A DNA stretch of 35,716 nt from Bacillota bacterium (GCA_021793215.1 JAJYTE010000028.1:1-35716), one strand, 5' to 3'; shown: positions 1-7,860, numbered from the stretch's first letter. Translations and numbers: made by a program. The notes: generated from the sequence alone by a model not told the origin.

Positions 1-192
1 GCCCGGCCCGCCGTAACTGATCAGCCGCAGTCCGCGGGCGACGGCGTCCTCTGCCTTCGCCGTGACGATACCCGCGGCGGATGGCGTTCCATTGTGGACG
101 ATGATGGCTGGGCCGCCGCGCTCGCCCGCTTCGACGACCTCGCAGCTGCGCCCGTCGGGAAGGGGAACGACTTGCCGGAGCAGCTCGGCCAT
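1..192 (-). CDS. alpha/beta hydrolase, N-terminal part (cut by window edge)
   Basis: Only the first 64 codons are visible; the gene runs off the left edge. The start is the ATG at 190-192, preceded on the minus strand by a GGGAGGAAAG Shine-Dalgarno. The product begins with a strand-rich segment (LPDGRSCEVVEAGERGGPAI), then IIVHNGTP, which matches the oxyanion-hole HG-type loop of alpha/beta hydrolases, and ends in SYGGPG at the position of the usual RPGYGGS turn. The nucleophile elbow and catalytic His are outside the window, so substrate and activity cannot be judged. It is divergent from the aminotransferase at 364; the 171-bp gap between them should hold both promoters, but I see no convincing hexamer pair there. 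Confidence 0.75.
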   Translation of the reverse strand, partial: MAELLRQVVPLPDGRSCEVVEAGERGGPAIIVHNGTPSAAGIVTAKAEDAVARGLRLISYGGPG

Positions 193-363
193 GCGCACTT
201 TCCTCCCAATGCCGTCCAATACCTGGAGCAACTCTACACGCCACCGCGCGGGTGGGGCAATCGCAGATTGTCGCATGCGTTCCGGCGGCGAGGGCTGCCC
301 CTTGCATCGCCCGCTGCAGAGGCAAACGCGGTACGATGGAACCCGAAGGGGGCATGCGGCCGG

Positions 364-1485
364 ATGTTCACCCCGTTTGCACTGGAAGAATGGCAGTCGC
401 GTTACGAGCAGGAGGTCGAGTTCAACCTCGCCGACTCTGGGGTGCACCCCGTTCGGCTCAAAGAGCTCGTGGACGACCCCGACAAGCTGGAACGCCTCCT
501 GGCGACTCCGCTGCACTACCCGCCCGTGGGAGGGAGCGACGGGCTCCGCCGACGGATCGCGGACCTCTACCCCGCAGCAGGTGCCGAGAACGTCCTCGTC
601 ACCGTAGGGGCTTCGGAAGCCAATACGCTCGCGATCCACGCCCTGATCGAACCGGGAGACCATGCCGTCGTGCTGGAGCCGGGCTACCGCCAGGCGTGGG
701 GCACGCTGCGAAACCTCGGCGCCAGGGTCGACGCGTTCCATCTGCGCGAGGAAAACGACTGGCGTCCGGACATGGCCGAGCTCGCCAAGACGATCCGGCC
801 CGACACGCGCCTTTGCTGCATCAACAACCCCAACAACCCCGTTGGCACCATCTTCGACGCAGCGGAACTGCAGCAGGTGGTCGAAGCGTGTCGCAGGGTC
901 GGGGCTTGGCTCCTGGTGGACGAGGTGTACCGCGGGACGGAGCGCGTGCGCCAGGATGAGACCGAGACGGCGTGGGGCAGCTACGAGCGGGTGCTTTGCA
1001 CCGGCTCCCTCTCGAAGGCGTACGGCCTGCCCGGACTGCGGGTCGGCTGGCTCGTGGCCCCGAAGGAGTTGGTCGAGACGGCTTGGCGGCACCACGAGTA
1101 CTTCGCCATCTCCACCGGCGTACTCGCGATGCAGATCGCGGAACTCGCGCTCGCCGAGCCGACCCGCCAGCGCCTCATTGATCGTACGCGGGGCTACATC
1201 CGTCAGGGCTGGCAGCACCTCTCGGAATGGGCGGACGCGAACCGGGAGCTCGTGAGCGTCCACCCGCCCGACGCCACGGCACTGGCGTTCGTGCGCTACC
1301 GGCTCGACCTGCCGTCGGAGGTTGTCGCGGACCGGCTGCGCACCGAGGCCGGCGTGCTGGTGGGTCCAGGCTCGACGTTCGGGGTGGAGCAGCACCTGCG
1401 CATCACCCATGGCTTCGAGCCCGAGTACCTCGACGTCGCGCTCTCCCGCATCAGCGACACGCTTCGCGGCATGCAGCGCGCCTGA
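364..1485 (+). CDS. PLP-dependent aminotransferase, class I/II
   Basis: A 373-residue fold-type I aminotransferase, close to the usual family length. Visible hallmarks are the substrate-loop NNPNNP at about residues 154-159, the LVDEVY segment carrying the PLP-binding Asp, and GSLSKAYGLPG with the Schiff-base lysine at Lys218. RVGW follows and an Arg in the C-terminal domain (HLRITHG) would bind the substrate carboxylate. I chose ATG 364 because the frame upstream has no family similarity and AAGGGGG lies 12 bases before it. The amino donor cannot be read from the sequence. The alpha/beta hydrolase starts only about 6 bases after the stop, so the two are probably co-transcribed. Confidence 0.88.
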   Translation: MFTPFALEEWQSRYEQEVEFNLADSGVHPVRLKELVDDPDKLERLLATPLHYPPVGGSDGLRRRIADLYPAAGAENVLVTVGASEANTLAIHALIEPGDHAVVLEPGYRQAWGTLRNLGARVDAFHLREENDWRPDMAELAKTIRPDTRLCCINNPNNPVGTIFDAAELQQVVEACRRVGAWLLVDEVYRGTERVRQDETETAWGSYERVLCTGSLSKAYGLPGLRVGWLVAPKELVETAWRHHEYFAISTGVLAMQIAELALAEPTRQRLIDRTRGYIRQGWQHLSEWADANRELVSVHPPDATALAFVRYRLDLPSEVVADRLRTEAGVLVGPGSTFGVEQHLRITHGFEPEYLDVALSRISDTLRGMQRA

Positions 1486-1490
1486 GCGAC

Positions 1491-2369
1491 GTGCGCGACG
1501 AGGGCGTCCCTTCACCGCAGAGCGCAGGCGGAGTGCGGTACATGAAGTGTGGGCGCGAAGGCGGCCAGCCGGCGCTGTTCCTCCCCGGCGCGGGATGGAC
1601 GTGCACCGAGGGCCTCTCGCTCGCCCGGATGCTGCCGCAGTTCCCCTGGTACCTCGTGGACCTCCCCGGCACCGGCGGCAGTGCACCGCTGGCGTTGGCA
1701 ACCGCGGCGGGTTTCGCAGCCTGGCTTCGCGCGTTCTGCGAGCGGCTTGGGATCGAGCGGCCGCACCTCGCCGGGCACTCGCTCGGCGGCTACCTGGCGC
1801 TGGCGGCCGCCGCACGACGACTGCCGCTGCGCTCCCTCCTCCTGATCGACGGCGGCGTCGCTCCGCTGATCGTGCCGCAGTCTCTCGGGGCGATCGCCTA
1901 CGCCGTGCCGCTGATCTCGCTGCTCGATCGGCTGACGGGCGGTGCGCTCGTTGCGAAGCGCCCCGGACGACCCGGCGCGGCCGAGCCGCCCGAAGCGCCA
2001 GAGGCCCTGGCCCGGCGGTTCGGGCTGCCGATGACCGAGGACCTGTGCGTTGCGGTCGAGGATGCACCGAAGCCCGGCGAACCTTGGGAGCTCGACGCTG
2101 CCGCGCAGCAGCGCCTCGGGCTGATCGGGGCGCGACTGCGCTGGCGACGGGCGATCTCCGCTGTGGAGGCACCGGTGTTCGCGGTCATCGCCCAGCATCC
2201 CGCTGGTCCGGAGTGGGCGCGTCGGCGCGCTGCGCGGTCGGCTCGCCTGCTGCGCGGCATGCCCGGCGTCAGCGTTGCGGAGTCCCCCACGGGCCACTAC
2301 CCGTTCTGGGAGGATCCGAACGGTTTGCGGCCGCGTTGCGGGGCTTTTCGCTGGAGGAACCCTGGATAG
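1491..2369 (+). CDS. alpha/beta hydrolase with a likely frameshifted C-terminus
   Basis: An alpha/beta hydrolase with an LFLPGAGW oxyanion loop, the nucleophile elbow GHSLGG, and the catalytic His in TGHYPFWED near the end. The start is uncertain: GTG 1491, GTG 1533 and ATG 1542 are all in frame, and the GGVRYMKCG segment typical of the first strand favours an upstream start. After about 2317 the encoded tail (NGLRPRCGAFRWRNPG) is unlike the family. The +1 frame of the same DNA instead reads SERFAAALRGF, a normal C-terminal helix for this family, which suggests loss of one G at about 2316-2319. The annotated frame still stops just before a terminator, so the protein may be functional with an altered last helix. 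Specific substrate unknown. Confidence 0.75.
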   Translation: MRDEGVPSPQSAGGVRYMKCGREGGQPALFLPGAGWTCTEGLSLARMLPQFPWYLVDLPGTGGSAPLALATAAGFAAWLRAFCERLGIERPHLAGHSLGGYLALAAAARRLPLRSLLLIDGGVAPLIVPQSLGAIAYAVPLISLLDRLTGGALVAKRPGRPGAAEPPEAPEALARRFGLPMTEDLCVAVEDAPKPGEPWELDAAAQQRLGLIGARLRWRRAISAVEAPVFAVIAQHPAGPEWARRRAARSARLLRGMPGVSVAESPTGHYPFWEDPNGLRPRCGAFRWRNPG

Positions 2370-2373
2370 AACG

Positions 2374-2406
2374 GGCCCTGAGAGGAGTTGCCTCTCAGGG
2401 CCTTTT
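2374..2406 (+). terminator. Rho-independent terminator
   Basis: A perfect 12-bp stem (GGCCCTGAGAGG pairing with CCTCTCAGGGCC) with a 5-base loop is followed by TTTT. It lies 4 bases after the stop of the alpha/beta hydrolase and would end the aminotransferase-hydrolase transcript. There is no A-run on the other side, so it is not obviously bidirectional. Confidence 0.9.
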
Positions 2407-2436
2407 GGGGTTGATCCGGAGCGGTCCGCTCTTCGG

Positions 2437-2793
2437 CTACTTGGGCCGGGACGCGACGGCGCGCGCCTGGGCGAAGCGGATCAACGCCGCTAGTGCCGCG
2501 ATGAGTAGTATCGTCCACCAAGCGAGGTGCAGGTACTCGAAGCTGAAGGTGACCGCCACGACGCCGCCCAGCCACTCGCCAACCAGACGGACGGCGGGAC
2601 CCGCCGGGCTCTCGAAGGGAAGCAGGGTTGGAATTGCGGCGACACCGAGAATGCCTGCCAACACTGCAGTGAACGAGTGGTGGAAGAGGTGGAGCGCACC
2701 GAGCACGATCAGCAACATCAGCGAAACCGTCGCCAGCGCACGCGCGAATGCGTTCCAGAGTTCCTGCGACGACGTCGTGGGCTGGTCCCCCAA
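2437..2793 (-). CDS. small multi-pass membrane protein, last gene of the Cys-rich peptide cassette
   Basis: A 118-residue protein with about four hydrophobic segments (around residues 15-37, 39-58, 72-87 and 88-107) separated by short polar turns, and a basic tail. The start is TTG 2793 with GGGGGTGAG upstream. I do not recognise the family. It is the third gene of a same-strand group with the exported Cys-rich peptide (3579-3902) and a membrane thioredoxin-like protein (2867-3565), from which it is separated by 73 bp. By position it could be an immunity, export or quinone-linked redox partner for the peptide system; that is inference only. The segment SFEYLHLAWW is rich in aromatic residues. 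Confidence 0.6.
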   Translation of the reverse strand: MGDQPTTSSQELWNAFARALATVSLMLLIVLGALHLFHHSFTAVLAGILGVAAIPTLLPFESPAGPAVRLVGEWLGGVVAVTFSFEYLHLAWWTILLIAALAALIRFAQARAVASRPK

Positions 2794-2866
2794 CTGCGCT
2801 CACCCCCACGTTTGTAGGCTGAGGCGTGTCCCAACGGAGACGCGCCAGCCGCCGGCGGGGCGGACG

Positions 2867-3565
2867 TCACGAGCCCCGCGCAGACTTGATTCTTTGGGCC
2901 AACTGGCTGAGCGTCATGCCGCCTTGGGACGCCCACACGACGGCCCCTTGCGCGTTCAGAACCGCGACCGTCGGGAATCCGGTGACCTTCCACGCCGCTC
3001 GCGTGGCCTGCGGCGCGACGTAGGCGCTGACGCCTGGATCCCCGCTGAGATCGTACTCCACCATGTACTGTTGGAGAACGGCCTCCATCCCCGCCACGTC
3101 GACTGGGGGTGGGGAGGTGGCGTCAGACCCGTGGAACGGTGGAGTGGGTGGACCCGGATCGGCGATGCCGCCAGACGGGCTGACATCGACGATGTCCACC
3201 CGAACGCCTCGCATCCTCGCCACCTTCGGGACGACCCACCGGTCCATGTAACCACAGTACAAGCACCATGTTGCCATTGCGATCACGACAGTCGCCTTGC
3301 GCCCGATCGCGAGATGCGTGGACTTTCCCTGGAGGGTCAGGAGGGACGCGCCGAGCAGCCCCCTCGCCCCGACGGTGAAGGGTCCGGTCTGCTGAGGCGC
3401 GCTGGCGGCGCGAGTGCCGGCGCTGGATGCGACGGGCGCCGTGAGGCGCCCCGCCGCGAACCCGGTAGCTGCTGCGGCCCATGCGAGCAGCACCGCCGTG
3501 ATCACCAGTTGCGTGAGACCGAACGTCACCTGCTTGCCCGACGCGCCCTCCGCGCTGCTGGCCAT
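2867..3565 (-). CDS. membrane-anchored thioredoxin-like protein
   Basis: A 232-residue protein with a single N-terminal membrane anchor (about residues 16-38), a short linker, then a thioredoxin-like domain outside the membrane. The redox motif is WCLYC with Cys101 and Cys104, followed by GYMDRWVVPK, and the cis-proline loop is probably TGFPTVAV near the C-terminus. A Pro/Gly-rich insert (SGGIADPGPPTPPFHG) sits between them. The start ATG 3565 has GGGAAG upstream. It begins 13 bp after the gene for an exported eight-cysteine peptide, so the obvious inferred role is forming, isomerising or reducing that peptide's disulfides. The family is broad (TlpA/DsbA/SoxW-like), and the redox direction cannot be told from sequence. 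Confidence 0.75.
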   Translation of the reverse strand: MASSAEGASGKQVTFGLTQLVITAVLLAWAAAATGFAAGRLTAPVASSAGTRAASAPQQTGPFTVGARGLLGASLLTLQGKSTHLAIGRKATVVIAMATWCLYCGYMDRWVVPKVARMRGVRVDIVDVSPSGGIADPGPPTPPFHGSDATSPPPVDVAGMEAVLQQYMVEYDLSGDPGVSAYVAPQATRAAWKVTGFPTVAVLNAQGAVVWASQGGMTLSQLAQRIKSARGS

Positions 3566-3578
3566 GCCGCTTCCCAGT

Positions 3579-3902
3579 TCAGGGGGTCGGGCACGGCTCG
3601 TAGGCCCAGGTCGTGCACTCCTGGTAGCCAGGCACGTAGCAGGCCCCGTAGGCGGCCGCAAGGCAAGCGGCTCTTGCCGCCGGCGTGCCGAGGCTCGCAA
3701 CGGAGCAGCCCGCGCTTGCGATGGCGTAGCACGTCCAGTCCTCGTGCCCTGGGTAGGTCTGGTACTGGGTGCAGACGCTGCAAAGGCCGGTCGGCGGAAC
3801 ATTGGGCGACGCAGCGGAGCCCTTGGCACTTGCGACGGCCGCCACCGACGCCAGCAAGGCCGCGGCTGCCGCGAACGCGGTAATGAACATTCGAATCCGC
3901 AC
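3579..3902 (-). CDS. exported cysteine-rich small protein (possible bacteriocin-like peptide)
   Basis: A 107-residue precursor with a clear signal peptide: MRIRM, a hydrophobic core to about residue 24, and an AVASA cleavage site near 26. The mature part of about 80 residues has eight cysteines (41, 44, 58, 66, 80, 88, 96, 104) and Ala/Gly-rich helices between them. An even cysteine count in an exported peptide implies disulfides. The pattern, beginning with CxxC and then GC in a small-residue helix, is loosely reminiscent of the halocin C8-like group, but I cannot establish homology. The start GTG 3902 has an excellent GGGAGGGAGG SD, and a near-consensus promoter lies just upstream. First gene of a three-gene cassette with a thioredoxin-like protein and a small membrane protein. 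An alternative is a structural or spore-surface protein. Confidence 0.72.
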   Translation of the reverse strand: MRIRMFITAFAAAAALLASVAAVASAKGSAASPNVPPTGLCSVCTQYQTYPGHEDWTCYAIASAGCSVASLGTPAARAACLAAAYGACYVPGYQECTTWAYEPCPTP

Positions 3903-3923
3903 GATTCCTCCCTCCCCAAATTA

Positions 3924-3952
3924 TGTATAGACAAATACAGAATCTCTGTCAA
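3924..3952 (-). promoter_or_regulatory. SigA-type promoter of the Cys-rich peptide cassette
   Basis: On the minus strand TTGACA (3947-3952) and TATACA (3924-3929) are separated by 17 bp, close to the vegetative consensus. It sits in an AT-rich island within very GC-rich DNA, a few bases before the GGGAGGGAGG ribosome-binding site of the gene starting at 3902. Confidence 0.75.
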
Positions 3953-3995
3953 ATATCGTGACGTAATGTCGAGCGAAACGCCCTTGCCGTCGCGC

Positions 3996-5033
3996 TCAGC
4001 GGACGTAGATCGGGTTCGTGTAGGCCCAGGGGCAGAGCCTGCGGCCGGATCTCGCGCGCAGTTCCGCGCGGTAGACCCCGGGGCCCTCGACCTTGGCGGC
4101 AGTTTCCCGGCCGAAGGTCTGGATGATCTTCCGGCCATCGCGCAGCAGCCGAAGCTCTGCCTCCTGCGGCGACGAGAGCGCGATGTCGAGGTTCGGGGCG
4201 AACGCGATCTCGTCGCCCATCGCCGCCACCTCGCTGCCGGCCGCGTCGCGCACCTTCAGGGAGAGCCCCCTGGGGTCGCCCATCGCGTGGTTCGCGAAGA
4301 ACAGGTGGCCGGCCGCGACCGCAGAGAGCCAGACGGACTTCGCTTCGTCCGCCGACGCCGGCCATGCGGGCACCAGCACGTGGCAGAGGATGCTCCCGAA
4401 CGCGAACGGGTAGGGGAAGAGCCGCACCTTCAGGGGGCCCTTGCCGATCTGCACGTCGTGAACGTCGAGACCGCCGATCCCGACGACCCTGCGCGCACGT
4501 CCCGCCTCGTCCCAGAGCGAGAGCGTTTCGGGCTCTGGCCCCCGGAGGAAGCGGTGCGGCTTGATCGCACCGCGTAGCGCGCGCGGCAGCCCACGGATGC
4601 CACCGGACCAGTCGGAGAGGTGGTTCCAGATCTCGAGCCCGGTGTAGCGGTCGATCGGCCAGGCTTCCCAGCGGTAGGACGGGATCCTGGCGAGGGGAAC
4701 GCCGCGGTCGTGCGGGTGGGCGAGGAACGTGAGGGCGCCCTGTTCCCTGAGTTCGTCGATGTAGCCCTGCGGCGCCTGGTCACGCGAAGGGCAGGTCAGG
4801 GCACCTACAGTCAGAAGGTGGTTCGTTGGCGGGCTCACCTCGCAGCCGATCAGCAGCAGCGTCCTGCCGCGGAAGCCCTCGCCGACGTCATCGAGCGGCT
4901 TCAGCGTGTCGTGGTCGGTCATCACGAGGAAATCGAGTCCAGCGGCCTGCGCCGCCTGCAAGATCTCCGGGTAGGTGCCGGACCCGTCCGAGTAGGTGGA
5001 GTGGCCGTGGATCGCGCCGACGAGTTCCGTCAC
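3996..5033 (-). CDS. PHP-domain phosphoesterase
   Basis: A 345-residue metal-dependent phosphoesterase of the PHP superfamily. The metal-binding motifs appear in order: HGHSTYSDG at residues 9-17, TDHD near 40, a central GCE, AHPHD near 107, and GGLDVHD near 190. The C-terminal 100 or so residues form a beta-rich extension, as in the stand-alone PHP proteins that also bind membranes or carbohydrates. The start is GTG 5033 with GGGAGGG upstream. It stands alone: the promoter of the next minus-strand gene lies beyond its 3' end, and it is divergent from the Rrf2 gene. The substrate is unknown; nucleotide or histidinol-phosphate-like phosphoesters are known for relatives. Confidence 0.85.
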   Translation of the reverse strand: MTELVGAIHGHSTYSDGSGTYPEILQAAQAAGLDFLVMTDHDTLKPLDDVGEGFRGRTLLLIGCEVSPPTNHLLTVGALTCPSRDQAPQGYIDELREQGALTFLAHPHDRGVPLARIPSYRWEAWPIDRYTGLEIWNHLSDWSGGIRGLPRALRGAIKPHRFLRGPEPETLSLWDEAGRARRVVGIGGLDVHDVQIGKGPLKVRLFPYPFAFGSILCHVLVPAWPASADEAKSVWLSAVAAGHLFFANHAMGDPRGLSLKVRDAAGSEVAAMGDEIAFAPNLDIALSSPQEAELRLLRDGRKIIQTFGRETAAKVEGPGVYRAELRARSGRRLCPWAYTNPIYVR

Positions 5034-5054
5034 GTTTGATCCCTCCCGTGTTCG

Positions 5055-5084
5055 TTGACAGGGCTTCTCCGTCGATGCTAGCCT
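5055..5084 (+). promoter_or_regulatory. candidate promoter of the Rrf2-cysteine desulfurase-mnmA operon
   Basis: TTGACA at 5055-5060 is followed after 18 bp by TAGCCT (5079-5084), a weak -10. The hexamers lie 40-70 bases before the GTG start of the Rrf2 regulator. A weak -10 would fit a promoter controlled by the Rrf2 protein itself, but no clear Rrf2 dyad is visible to me. Confidence 0.4.
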
Positions 5085-5122
5085 AAAACCAATTGAATGC
5101 GTCGGAATTAGGAGGCCGTGGA

Positions 5123-5566
5123 GTGCGCTTCTCGACGCGGGTGCGCTACGGAGTGCAGGCGATGCTCACGCTCGCAGTGCGCCCACAGCAGGTGCCCCTC
5201 TCGGTGAAGGAGATCGCCGAACGCGACGCGCTTCCGGAACATTACCTCGAGCAGCTGATCACTCCATTGCGCCGCGCGGGCCTCGTGCAGAGCGCCCGTG
5301 GGGCCCAGGGCGGCTACCTTCTGGCGCGCCCGGCTGGGGAGATCAGCCTACTCGAGATCGTCGAAGCGCTGGAGGGTCCCATCGCGGTCGAGGGCTGCGA
5401 CTGCCCGGAGGATGCGCCGCACGCGCTCGGCTACTGCCTTGAGCACGGCGTCTGGCGTAAACTCAAACAGGCGATCGAAGAACATCTCGCCTCTCGCAGT
5501 CTCGCGGACCTGCGCGACGAGACGCTTCATGCCGCGCGGCAGGTCGCGCCCGCCTACGAAATCTGA
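5123..5566 (+). CDS. Rrf2-family transcriptional regulator (IscR-like)
   Basis: A 147-residue winged-helix repressor of the Rrf2 family: FSTRVRYGVQAM at the N-terminus, the recognition helix and wing (LEQLITPLRRAGLVQSARGAQGGYLLAR) at residues 42-69. Cysteines at 92, 94 and 105 in GCDCPEDAP and YCLEH sit where IscR carries its [2Fe-2S] ligands (92, 98, 104), so cluster or sulfur sensing is likely, although the spacing is not the canonical one. I chose GTG 5123 because AGGAGG ends 7 bases before it. It is 14 bp ahead of a cysteine desulfurase, the classical context for an Fe-S or cysteine-responsive regulator, and probably autoregulates this operon. Confidence 0.88.
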   Translation: MRFSTRVRYGVQAMLTLAVRPQQVPLSVKEIAERDALPEHYLEQLITPLRRAGLVQSARGAQGGYLLARPAGEISLLEIVEALEGPIAVEGCDCPEDAPHALGYCLEHGVWRKLKQAIEEHLASRSLADLRDETLHAARQVAPAYEI

Positions 5567-5580
5567 CGGGGAGGTATCCC

Positions 5581-6732
5581 ATGATCTACCTCGACCACGC
5601 GGCGACGACCCCGCTCGATGCGAGGGTGCTCGACGCGATGTTGCCTTTTCTTCGCGGGGGCTTCGGAAACGCCTCCTCCGTGCACCGGGTCGGACAAGAG
5701 GCGCGGCGCGCCGTGGACCGCGCGCGCCAGGAGGTCGCGACCCTCATCGGAGCGCGGGCGGACGAGATCATCTTCACCTCGGGCGGCACGGAGGCAGACA
5801 ACCTGGCCGTCTTCGGGCTGACTGCGGCGCGGGAAGATGGGCGGCGCCACGTCGTGACGAGCGCCATCGAGCACCACGCGGTGCTGCACGCGATGCAGCG
5901 CCTCGCGGCAAGCGGCTACGAACTGACGATCGTGGCCCCAGGGTCTGACGGGCGCGTCGAGCCGGCTGTTCTCGCCGCCGCCCTGAGGCCGGACACAGCG
6001 CTCTGCAGCGTCATGCTCGCCAATAACGAGATCGGAACATTGCAGGACATCTCTGCGATGGCCGAAGCTGCGCACGCGGTCGGCGCGCTCTTCCACACCG
6101 ACGCCGTGCAGGCGGCGGGACTCGTGCCGGTCGAAGTGGGTGAGCTCGGAGTCGACGCCCTCACGCTGACAGGGCACAAATTCTACGGTCCCAAGGGAGC
6201 TGGAGTACTCTACTTGCGGCGGGGTACCCGCATCTCGCCGACGCAGGTCGGCGGCGGACACGAGCGCGGGCGGCGCGCGGGAACGGAGAACGTCGCAGCG
6301 ATCGTCGGGCTCGGTGCCGCGGCGACGCTGGCGCTCGAGGAGATGGGGACGCGTGCCGACCGGATCGGCGCCTTGCGCGACCGGCTGTGGGAGAAGGTGC
6401 AAGAGGCCCCAGGGGCCCATCGCAACGGCGACCCGATTCGAACGCTGCCGGGCCACCTGAACGTGCGCTTCGACGGCGTGGACGGCGAAGCGGTCGTCCT
6501 GAACCTCGACCTGCGCGGCATCGCCGCGAGCATGGGGTCCGCGTGCAGTTCGGGCTCGCTCGAGGCGTCGCACGTCCTTTTGGCGCTCGGGCTCTCGAAC
6601 GAGAAGGCGCGTGGCGGCGTGCGGCTGACGCTCGGGCGGGAGACGACAGAGGCCGACGTGGACGCGGCGGCCCAGGCGCTTCGCGAGATCGTGGAACGAC
6701 AGCGCGCCCTTTCTGCGGCGCGAACTGGATGA
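5581..6732 (+). CDS. cysteine desulfurase (NifS/IscS family)
   Basis: A 383-residue PLP enzyme that takes sulfur from L-cysteine as a persulfide and passes it to thiolation or Fe-S assembly partners. Seen: N-terminal YLDHAATTP, SGGTEADN, TSAIEHHAV, the PLP lysine Lys200 in TGHKFYGPKG, GGGHERGRRAGTEN, and the active-site cysteine Cys322 in GSACSSGSLEASHV on the mobile loop. Length and motif spacing are normal. The SD is GGGGAGG just before ATG 5581. The gene lies between the Rrf2 regulator and mnmA, which strongly suggests that its persulfide feeds tRNA 2-thiouridine synthesis, possibly alongside Fe-S assembly. No iscU-like scaffold is adjacent. Confidence 0.95.
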   Translation: MIYLDHAATTPLDARVLDAMLPFLRGGFGNASSVHRVGQEARRAVDRARQEVATLIGARADEIIFTSGGTEADNLAVFGLTAAREDGRRHVVTSAIEHHAVLHAMQRLAASGYELTIVAPGSDGRVEPAVLAAALRPDTALCSVMLANNEIGTLQDISAMAEAAHAVGALFHTDAVQAAGLVPVEVGELGVDALTLTGHKFYGPKGAGVLYLRRGTRISPTQVGGGHERGRRAGTENVAAIVGLGAAATLALEEMGTRADRIGALRDRLWEKVQEAPGAHRNGDPIRTLPGHLNVRFDGVDGEAVVLNLDLRGIAASMGSACSSGSLEASHVLLALGLSNEKARGGVRLTLGRETTEADVDAAAQALREIVERQRALSAARTG

Positions 6733-6747
6733 GTGCGGAGGAGAGAC

Positions 6748-7809
6748 ATGGGCAAGCGGGTCGTCTGCGCGATGAGCGGCGGTGTCGACTCCTCGGTCGC
6801 CGCCGCGCTCCTGAAGGCGCAGGGCTATGAAGTGATCGGGATCACGATGGAGATATGGCCGGAGATGGACCAGGCGGAGATGGCGCACCACGGCGGCTGC
6901 TGCTCGATCGCCGCGGTGGAGGACGCGCGCGCCGTCTGCGATCGCCTTAACATCGCGCACTACGTGCTGAACCTGCGTGAGCGCTTCCAGCGCGGCGTGA
7001 TCGACCTCTTCCGCAGCGAGTACCTCGCGGGCCGGACTCCGAACCCCTGCATCGCCTGCAACCGCTCCGTCAAGTTCGACGAGCTTCTGTCCCGCGCCGA
7101 GGCGCTCTCCGCCGATTACCTGGCGACCGGCCACTACGCGCGGGTCGCGGGAGGGCAAGGGGGATACCGGCTCCTGCGCGCGATGGACCCCGGTAAGGAC
7201 CAGACGTACGTGCTCTACGGCCTGGGTCAGCGCGAACTCTCGCGCGTGCTCTTCCCCTGCGGCGAGTACGAGAAGCCGGCGATCCGGCAGATCGCGCGAG
7301 AGGCAGGGCTCGCGCTGTGGGACAAGCCAGACTCGCAGGAGATCTGCTTCGTCGCGGGAGACTACCGCGAACTTGTCGCCGCCGACGCGGTCAGGGGCCG
7401 CTTCGTCGACAAGGCGGGACAGGACCTCGGAGCCAGTCCGGGCGTCGCGAACTTCACCGTCGGCCAGCGCCGCGGCATCGGGATCTCGGCAGATCGGCCA
7501 TACTACGTCATCGAGCTGCGTCCGGGCGAGAACCGCGTCGTGCTGGGCCATAGGGAGGATCTCTTGGGCTACGGCTGCACGCTCGAGGATGTACGGTACG
7601 TCCAGGGCGAGGCGCCTTTGGAGCCCTTCGACTGCACCGTGCGCATCCGCGCGCATGGGCAGGAGGTGCCCGCCAGAGTGACGCCGCACGACGACGGAGC
7701 GTCGGTTGCGTTTCACCAGCCGCAGCAGGCGATCGCGCCTGGGCAGGCGGCCGTTTTCTACCGCGACGCGGAATGCCTCGGCGGGGGAACGATCGCTCGA
7801 GCCGGCTAG
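6748..7809 (+). CDS. mnmA: tRNA-specific 2-thiouridylase MnmA
   Basis: A 353-residue enzyme that makes s2U34 in tRNA-Lys, -Glu and -Gln, using ATP and persulfide sulfur. The PP-loop ATP site is SGGVDSS at residues 10-16. The catalytic cysteines are Cys101 in PNPCIACN and Cys200 in QEICFVAGDY, both at the standard positions. The C-terminal OB-like barrel (GQRRGIGI, then VRIRAHGQEVPA) is complete. ATG 6748 is preceded by GGAGGAG. It follows the cysteine desulfurase by 15 bp in the same operon, its expected sulfur donor. A GC-rich hairpin follows the stop. Confidence 0.96.
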   Translation: MGKRVVCAMSGGVDSSVAAALLKAQGYEVIGITMEIWPEMDQAEMAHHGGCCSIAAVEDARAVCDRLNIAHYVLNLRERFQRGVIDLFRSEYLAGRTPNPCIACNRSVKFDELLSRAEALSADYLATGHYARVAGGQGGYRLLRAMDPGKDQTYVLYGLGQRELSRVLFPCGEYEKPAIRQIAREAGLALWDKPDSQEICFVAGDYRELVAADAVRGRFVDKAGQDLGASPGVANFTVGQRRGIGISADRPYYVIELRPGENRVVLGHREDLLGYGCTLEDVRYVQGEAPLEPFDCTVRIRAHGQEVPARVTPHDDGASVAFHQPQQAIAPGQAAVFYRDAECLGGGTIARAG

Positions 7810-7825
7810 CGGAACTGTATTGCGT

Positions 7826-7860
7826 CACCCCCGTCTGCGGAACACTGCAGGCGGGGGTGT
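7826..7860 (+). terminator. GC-rich hairpin after mnmA (terminator or attenuator)
   Basis: ACCCCCG-t-CTGC pairs with GCAG-g-CGGGGGT around a short loop, giving about an 11-bp stem starting 16 bases after the mnmA stop. Only GTTATC follows, so the U-tract is poor. The 3' arm contains GGGGGTG, which may also be the ribosome-binding site of the TTG start at 7867, so the hairpin could tune translation of the next gene. Confidence 0.5.

Noticed and set aside
1322-3883. Very long open frame (853 codons) across several genes
   Set aside because: It is a shadow of real genes in GC-rich DNA: Arg/Pro/Ser-rich, without SD or domains, and it crosses a strong terminator and opposing genes.
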